The notes below the pieces were generated by a model. That model was not told where the DNA came from and did no database searches. It worked only from the letters and a program-made list of their open reading frames with translations. Shown here one piece after another: positions 61,001-64,000 of a stretch of DNA of 64,000 nucleotides. Every line of letters starts with the position of its first letter. The first letter of the stretch is position 1. The DNA is taken from contig NZ_QSUU01000012.1 in NCBI RefSeq assembly GCF_003439125.1, positions 21,247 to 85,246 on the forward strand, read 5' to 3'. The DNA comes from Collinsella sp. OM04-5. GTDB taxonomy: Bacteria > Actinomycetota > Coriobacteriia > Coriobacteriales > Coriobacteriaceae. The translations under genes and the position numbers were made by a program.

Positions 61001-61501
61001 CAGGCGCTCAGGGCGCTCGAGAGCGCCCGCGGCGCGCTCGAGAAGACCCCGGTGGCCCCGGTCGAGAATCCGACTAAGAAGCAGCTCAAGGCTCTGGTCA
61101 AGCAGGCGAAGGAGACTGACACCAGGGGCAAGACGGCCGAGTCTGTCAAGGCCCTGACGGATGCCATTACCTACGCCGAGGACGTCTTGGGTGATGAGGA
61201 TGCTTCCGACACCCAGATCCAGGCGGCCTATGGCCAGCTCAAGCTGGCCATTGAGAGCCTCAAGGATGCCGATTCCGGCAACCAGGGCGGCTCGGGCAAC
61301 CAGGGTTCCGGCAATGGCTCGAACGGCGGCAACCAGGCGGGCAAGCCCGCAGGCGACAAGGCCCAGGGCAGCAAGAAGAACGGTTCGGCGATTCCCAATA
61401 CCGGAGACCAGACGGCGGCGACCGTCGCGACCGTCGGTGGTCTTGGCGCCATCATCGCCGCGATCGGCGCTTTCTTCCATCGTCGCAGCAAGGCTAAGTA
61501 G
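55088..61501 (+). CDS. cell-wall-anchored multidomain GH31 glycoside hydrolase
   Basis: 2137 residues. Signal peptide 1-38; GH31 N-terminal sandwich and barrel about 40-700, with likely nucleophile D480 (LKTDVAWVGSGY) and acid/base D531 (WTGDQYGG); C-terminal sandwich to about 830. Then fibronectin-III-like (965-1047), F5/8-type-C/CBM32-like (1050-1190), a dockerin-like EF-hand piece (DLNDNGVYDVYDY near 1240), cohesin-like (1273-1409), a second discoidin-like (1410-1580), Ig-like (1583-1675), FIVAR, a third F5/8-type-C (1754-1909), two more FIVAR, and the sorting signal IPNTGDQ with a hydrophobic helix and RRSKAK. The motifs recall GH31 alpha-N-acetylgalactosaminidases of gut bacteria, but specificity is inference. 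GTG 55088 has AAAGGAG 7 bases upstream. Confidence 0.88.
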   Translation: MRRNSIFTKRWVKGSAVLVATAATLVFANPQQAIATPLKGVDSATVSQSASNVVDIDFADGIKGRITFLEDGIFRYNVDPKGEFSDYATPRSKSHTAKIQAQPDTSDTYSKPSATVADKGDTIEITGGKATVILDKATGKMSIKSGDRVVVSESASLDLDKKGTVQTLAKEKSENFFGGGTQNGRFLHTNQTIAISNTNNWTDGGVASPNPFYWTSDGYGVLRNTFAEGSYDFGSTDSSTVTTLHSENEFDAYYFVATNEGASNVATEMLQDYYKVTGNPVLLPEYGFYLGHLNAYNRDGWSTTSGQKKWETKGSKSSSEKGDVKYESGMSTGYKLDGTLAAETLNGEGPTVDTENMKATDFDRQFSARQVIDDYEDNDMPLGWFLPNDGYGAGYGQNGYYKTGGVNSDGASSADRLNAVRANVDNLKKFTEYANSKGVSTGLWTQSNLEPDSNPETPWHLLRDFDAEVKTGGITTLKTDVAWVGSGYSFGLNGIKTAYDTVTTGANKRPNIITLDGWAGTQRFGGIWTGDQYGGNWEYIRFHIPTYIGQSLSGNPNIGSDMDGIFGGDPIISARDYQWKTFTPSMLDMDGWGTYRKSPMTHGDPYTGISRFYLKLKAQLMPYIYTSAASAANIDTGNGDAGLPMIRAMLLSDNSEYAASTSTQYQYMFGENFLVAPVYQDTQADENGNDIRNGIYLPNYGTDENPTIWIDYFSGKQYRGGQVLNNYEAPLWKLPLFVKANAIVPMYAENNNPEAVSDTNTKGTDRSQRIVEFFATEGDGTFTQYEDDGSSIENNTTEDDSYGTIDNISYGEHVSTVYSSKAAGGTATFTAEASQGGYNGYDSNRTTTFVANVSAKPTSVVAKNGGSALNVVEVDSQETFDAATPEAGQAVYFYSETPNLNHYGSDADGTEAEQGESFNNTKITTNPKVYVKFAKTDVAAAAQTLELGGFVNADATLTADRLNENLSAPTNLAAPEDATTPTSIKLTWGKVDGATSYDLKVDGTVFAVGDAAEFTHTDLAYNSKHTYQIRSRNAEGYSAWSDVLEANSALDPWRNVPDAEEITWEGSLYGSHKAELAFDHEFQSGDGGFHSGGNDLGKALTVDYGRAYKLDKLEYYPRDDAGNGTVTKMRVETSLDGVHWTSQEVDWARSADCKTVAFDGTVAARYVRMTPLASVGNFFSASEIAIYKTDGTDGFAVGSNLNKATISDGDYSNMKNYLGLENREPDTPTFGSQIRDHFADLNDNGVYDVYDYSFTMAGLDGGTKQKGKVAGSLAVIPSKTEVEAGDEITVDVYAADAKNVNALGALVNFKSDQFEFVSESIAQDGSTAGMENLSREKVQFVDGTQTINLAFANRGDGKLYNGTGAVASFKLKAKTAGKVELPSTSWLIGPACDALEFASDGTVTMPDVPQPTVAEYAQDAFNITMTNDELTTDDGTNVEKLIQQKSYNALFDNNEGDNGFEFLWNWSGNWDSEGKLPSYVKLPTTMTFAFKTPSKLDSVEVVNRNGGNGTVQKIKAVVTFEDGSIQEFAGGEYDSFLARYAFDLSAENKGKKATKVEVTPLEASGDQMLTLREVNFNYTQGVEAIEGVELGKNQTEFFEGDITPVDAKATPESAGYPYVTVESSDPSVVSVSAVQAGDSVSYYLRANKAGKAKITVASVLDPSKTASYEVEVKAGVDTSALVAALSKAAGYSESVYTKDSYAALTTAVEAARKLLDSGQGSYSKKDVADATAKIEKAIDGLKMRPVDEKILINTPENRKNVKVADFSSEADYEGSNAVNALDGDERTLWHSDWAHGTGMPQYLSVDLGRDYDLTDVTFLPRQDGGTNGDIFEAEILVSDTADGYEMGTAASMGTFAFDNDGRVLTDRGDWKQMSFGAARGRYVTVKVIHAGGGDVDAYCSMAELKFYGTAVPDPVAKDDLATAIEKVDAEVAAGDLKAGDYTEASWTALENALASARAILSDENATQDEVDQALRALESARGALEKTPVAPVENPTKKQLKALVKQAKETDTRGKTAESVKALTDAITYAEDVLGDEDASDTQIQAAYGQLKLAIESLKDADSGNQGGSGNQGSGNGSNGGNQAGKPAGDKAQGSKKNGSAIPNTGDQTAATVATVGGLGAIIAAIGAFFHRRSKAK

Positions 61502-61519
61502 CCCCAGCAACAGCTAAGC

Positions 61520-61564
61520 AAGCGTGCCCGCCGCCCCACCCAAGGACGGTGGGCACGCTTTTTG
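61520..61564 (+). terminator. terminator of the GH31 gene
   Basis: AAGCGTGCCC / GGGCACGCTT with inner CCG / CGG and a TTTTT tail. Confidence 0.88.
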
Positions 61565-61718
61565 AATGTAGGCAGAAAGCTCCGACCCTTCGGCCCTAAT
61601 CTCGCAAAGCGTTCCGTCTCCCGCCGAACACATCAGCATCGGCGGCTATACTTGATTTATTTGCAGTTAAGGGTCGCGGATCCGCCGCGTCGCCGCTCTC
61701 AACAGGAGGTCTTTGTTT

Positions 61719-62183
61719 ATGGCAGATCAAAAGCCGGTTGTCGGGATCATCATGGGTTCCAAGTCCGATCTGGGCGTTATGGAAGGTTGCACCGCCGAGC
61801 TCGAGGCGCTGGGCGTGCCCTATGAGCTTGTCATTGCGAGCGCACACCGCACACCGGCGAAGGTCCACGAGTGGGCTTCGACTGCCGCCGATCGCGGTAT
61901 CAAAGTGATTATCGCCGCTGCCGGCAAGGCCGCCCACTTGGGTGGTGTCGTGGCTGCCTTTACGCCGCTGCCGGTTATCGGCGTGCCTATGAAGACGAGT
62001 GACCTGGGCGGCATGGATTCGCTGCTGTCGATGGTGCAGATGCCTTCGGGCGTGCCCGTGGCCTGCGTTGCCATCAACGGCGCCAAGAACGCCGCCATCT
62101 ATGCCACACAGATTCTGGGTGCTTGCGACCCCGAGTACCGCAAGGTTATCGAGAAGATGAAGCAGGAGATGGCTGACGCCTAA
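61719..62183 (+). CDS. purE: N5-carboxyaminoimidazole ribonucleotide mutase
   Basis: 154 residues, the class I PurE size. It converts N5-CAIR to CAIR in purine synthesis. The family patterns IIMGSKSDLGVME, IASAHRTPAKVHEW and AAAGKAAHLGGVVAA are intact, including the substrate-binding Ser and the catalytic His of SAHR. ATG 61719 with AGGAGG upstream; the frame opens slightly earlier at a TTG without better support. No purK follows here. Confidence 0.94.
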   Translation: MADQKPVVGIIMGSKSDLGVMEGCTAELEALGVPYELVIASAHRTPAKVHEWASTAADRGIKVIIAAAGKAAHLGGVVAAFTPLPVIGVPMKTSDLGGMDSLLSMVQMPSGVPVACVAINGAKNAAIYATQILGACDPEYRKVIEKMKQEMADA

Positions 62184-62218
62184 GCGTTCCGCCGTTTCAC
62201 CGCAGTATAAGGAGAGCC

Positions 62219-63217
62219 ATGTCCGATTATCAGGGAAAACGATTCAAGGCTTCTCAGATTCCCGATCCGTCGAAGCCGGGTGCTGCCCGTGCGGCACAGC
62301 AGGGTCGGACATCCTCTCCTCAGCAGCCGCGCGCGCCGCGCCCCGTGACACCGGCGACGCATCGTCGACAGGACGCGCCGGCCGCATATCGTCCTTCGTC
62401 TTATAGCTCCGCTAAGAAGCCGCCCCGGTCTTCATCGCATGCCGCGCCGTCGGATTGCACCGAGCCGCCGCGTAAGAAGCGCCGCTCCATCATTCCTATC
62501 CTGCTCATCATCATCGGTATCGGCCTGATTGTCGCCGCCGCCGCTATCTTTATTAATGCCCAGATTGGCTATAAGCAGGCGAGCGATTCGTATCAGAAAA
62601 TCGAGAAGCAATATGTAAGCGATAAGGACGCCAGCGGCGTGCCGATTATCGACTTTGATGCGCTTGCTCAGACGAACCCCGAGATTGTGGGTTGGATTTA
62701 CGTGCCGGGAACCAACATCAACTATCCCGTGGTGCAGACCAACAACAACTCCAAATACCTCAACACGCTGTTCGACGGAACGGCTAACGCGTCCGGTGCT
62801 ATTTTCCTGGATAGCGATGACACCGCGCCGGGAATGGTCGACCAGCAGACCACGATCTACGGCCACCATATGAACGATGGGTCGATGTTCAACGTGATTT
62901 CGGACACCACTGATCAGGCGACGTTCGATAGCATCGAGTTTGTGTATTACATCACACGGGATGCTACGTATAAGCTGCGACCACTGGCGACCAAAGTTGT
63001 CGAGGACACGTATGCCAAGGCGCGCACGCCCAATTTTGAGGGCGATGACGGGCTCAAGAACTACCTGTCCGAGATGTTCGACGGTGCCTCTGCCGTGGCG
63101 AGTGATGCCACCGATCGTGCCGCTTCGGCAACCAAGGTTGTAACGCTCGTGACCTGTCGTTCGCTGTCGCTGAGCAACACACGCGCCGTCATGGTGCTCA
63201 CGCCGGTCGAGGAATAA
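62219..63217 (+). CDS. class B sortase
   Basis: 332 residues. A long Pro/Ser/Ala-rich cytoplasmic N-terminus (1-90) is followed by one membrane helix (about 90-113) and the sortase barrel. The catalytic residues are visible: H216 in YGHHMND, C313 in TLVTC and R322 in SNTRAVM. ATN-type motifs such as IYVPGTNINYPVVQ are typical of class B. It joins surface proteins to peptidoglycan or builds pili. Its substrate is unknown; the IPNTG protein upstream is one candidate. 35 bases after purE. Confidence 0.9.
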   Translation: MSDYQGKRFKASQIPDPSKPGAARAAQQGRTSSPQQPRAPRPVTPATHRRQDAPAAYRPSSYSSAKKPPRSSSHAAPSDCTEPPRKKRRSIIPILLIIIGIGLIVAAAAIFINAQIGYKQASDSYQKIEKQYVSDKDASGVPIIDFDALAQTNPEIVGWIYVPGTNINYPVVQTNNNSKYLNTLFDGTANASGAIFLDSDDTAPGMVDQQTTIYGHHMNDGSMFNVISDTTDQATFDSIEFVYYITRDATYKLRPLATKVVEDTYAKARTPNFEGDDGLKNYLSEMFDGASAVASDATDRAASATKVVTLVTCRSLSLSNTRAVMVLTPVEE

Positions 63218-63223
63218 GTTGTT

Positions 63224-63264
63224 CGAGAGTAGCTAAAAAGGCCCCGTCCCAAATTGGCTACTCG
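63224..63264. repeat. intergenic palindrome family D, copy 2
   Basis: CGAGAGTAGC and GCTACTCG flank AAAAAGGCCCCGTCCCAAAT. It matches 27961-27999, with the stem base pair T-A replaced by C-G. Confidence 0.65.
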
Positions 63265-63281
63265 ACGACGGTAAGGGAGAA

Positions 63282-63701
63282 ATGATGCTCGAGAGTGGCA
63301 AATTGATGCCTTCGATTGATGCTTGGCTGCGCGAGGCCAAGGCCGATGCTTCGGCGGCAGGCTGTGGGATGTATCTGACGCATAACGGTGTGGTGCGCGC
63401 GACGCCCAAGGCCGAGGTGCGCGGAGTCGAGACCGATGGCGTGGCGCCAGGCCACAGGGTGGGCGGCATGGTCTTTGACTACGACGCCGAAAAGGTACGG
63501 TCTGCTATCGAGGCCACGCGCGCGATGCCGGGTATCGGCTATGTGCGCGTGTGGCTGGCAAGCGGCGAGCTTACCGTAGGTGACGACATCATGCTCGTGC
63601 TTATCGGCGGGGACATTCGCCCACACGTGGTCGATGCACTGCAGGCGCTCGTTGGCACCATCAAGAACGAATGCGTGAGTGAGGTCGAGCGCGAGGCATA
63701 G
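63282..63701 (+). CDS. MoaE-like protein (molybdopterin synthase large subunit family)
   Basis: 139 residues. The C-terminal stretch VGDDIMLVLIGGDIRPHVVDAL and ALVGTIKNECVSEVE closely follow the MoaE pattern; VRATPKAEVRG and GGMVFDYDAEKV fit too. MoaE with MoaD converts precursor Z to molybdopterin. No moaD or other moa gene is visible nearby, so the enzymatic role needs a partner elsewhere. ATG-ATG start at 63282/63285 with GGGAGA upstream. Confidence 0.8.
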   Translation: MMLESGKLMPSIDAWLREAKADASAAGCGMYLTHNGVVRATPKAEVRGVETDGVAPGHRVGGMVFDYDAEKVRSAIEATRAMPGIGYVRVWLASGELTVGDDIMLVLIGGDIRPHVVDALQALVGTIKNECVSEVEREA

Positions 63702-63731
63702 AGGATTGCGTCGATAGAAGGATCGTTTATA

Positions 63732-63772
63732 AAAATGCCCACCGGTACATGTGATACCGGCGGGCATTTTGC
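63732..63772. terminator. terminator between moaE and the leftward partial gene
   Basis: A 16-bp stem (AAAATGCCCACCGGTA / TACCGGCGGGCATTTT, one mismatch), T-run on the right and A-run on the left, so it serves both convergent genes. Confidence 0.9.
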
Positions 63773-63791
63773 GTTTTGGGCGCGGTGAGCG

Positions 63792-64000
63792 CTATACGCG
63801 CGTCGCATCCTTGGGGCTCATGGTCATGCTCTGGAAGCGGTTTTCCATGTACTCGTTATCGAAGTGCTCTCCGTAGAACTGTGCGACGGGAATGTCCGGC
63901 TCCGTGCCGTTAACGCGCTGGTACCAGTAGTCGAGCGACTGCAGCGTCATGACGCCGTCGACCAGCATGATAACGGTAAAGATGACGGTGGCCGAGTAGC
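63792..64000 (-). CDS. C-terminal end of a membrane protein (partial)
   Basis: Only the last 69 codons are in the window; the 5' part lies beyond 64000. The piece begins with a hydrophobic helix (TVIFTVIMLVDGVMTLQ), continues with DYWYQRVNGTEPD and ends MTMSPKDATRV. The pattern recalls small putative ABC-permease-like (CmpB type) proteins, but this is weak. The stop is at 63792-63794. Confidence 0.55.
   Translation of the reverse strand, partial: YSATVIFTVIMLVDGVMTLQSLDYWYQRVNGTEPDIPVAQFYGEHFDNEYMENRFQSMTMSPKDATRV

Noticed and set aside
59855..61510. 551-codon frame opposite the end of the GH31 gene
   Set aside because: Shadow; the plus strand shows clear domains and an anchor.

Overview
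This window looks like the replication-origin region of a moderately GC-rich actinobacterium, most likely a Collinsella-type member of the Coriobacteriia. That assignment is inferred from gene order and protein style, not from a database match. The supporting signs are: an rpmH-rnpA-yidD-yidC-jag / rsmG-parA-parB block read leftwards; dnaA-dnaN-recF-DUF721-gyrB-gyrA read rightwards; a PafB/PafC-like WYL pair; a mannose-type PTS; a class B sortase; and a large wall-anchored glycosidase ending in an LPxTG-like IPNTG motif.

Left arm (1-15.9 kb, mostly minus strand): a small membrane protein, an unusual membrane-embedded M28-peptidase-like protein with a very long acidic insertion, two WYL regulators, a DinG-type exonuclease/helicase, D-Ala-D-Ala ligase and RlmN. 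Next come the parAB partition genes, with a small membrane protein coupled to parB. Three clear parS sites lie upstream of parA and two relaxed ones lie elsewhere. RsmG and the jag-yidC-yidD-rnpA-rpmH operon follow, with a textbook promoter.

Origin (16-19.5 kb): TTTTCAACA-type DnaA boxes occur on both sides of dnaA. The dnaA-dnaN spacer also has a run of DnaA-trio-like triplets followed by an AT-rich stretch, so a bipartite oriC is likely. Between the left boxes and dnaA sits an unusual protein that joins a GHKL ATPase to a Gln/Pro-rich linker and a winged-helix-like C-terminus.

Right arm (19.5-45 kb): dnaN, recF, a DUF721/DciA-like gene, gyrB, gyrA, an Ile-Ala-Ile tRNA cluster, a bifunctional-nuclease gene, two small unknowns, typA, a bactofilin-like membrane protein, a TRIC-family channel and two tRNA-Ser genes. 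These are followed by rpsF-ssb-rpsR-rplI, dnaB, purA, purD, a NUDIX hydrolase, an ABC exporter and a membrane protein of unknown function.

Distal part (44.6-64 kb): carAB behind a PyrR-type RNA hairpin; a GntR/UTRA regulator divergent from a four-gene mannose-family PTS; a MarR regulator; a 2137-residue GH31 surface glycosidase; purE; a class B sortase; moaE; and the end of a membrane protein. A plausible but unproven reading is that the surface enzyme releases a sugar taken up by the PTS.

Intergenic DNA is rich in long imperfect palindromes. At least three families occur twice in this window, and in two of them the stems carry compensatory base changes. No insertion sequence, prophage, rRNA operon or CRISPR array was seen.
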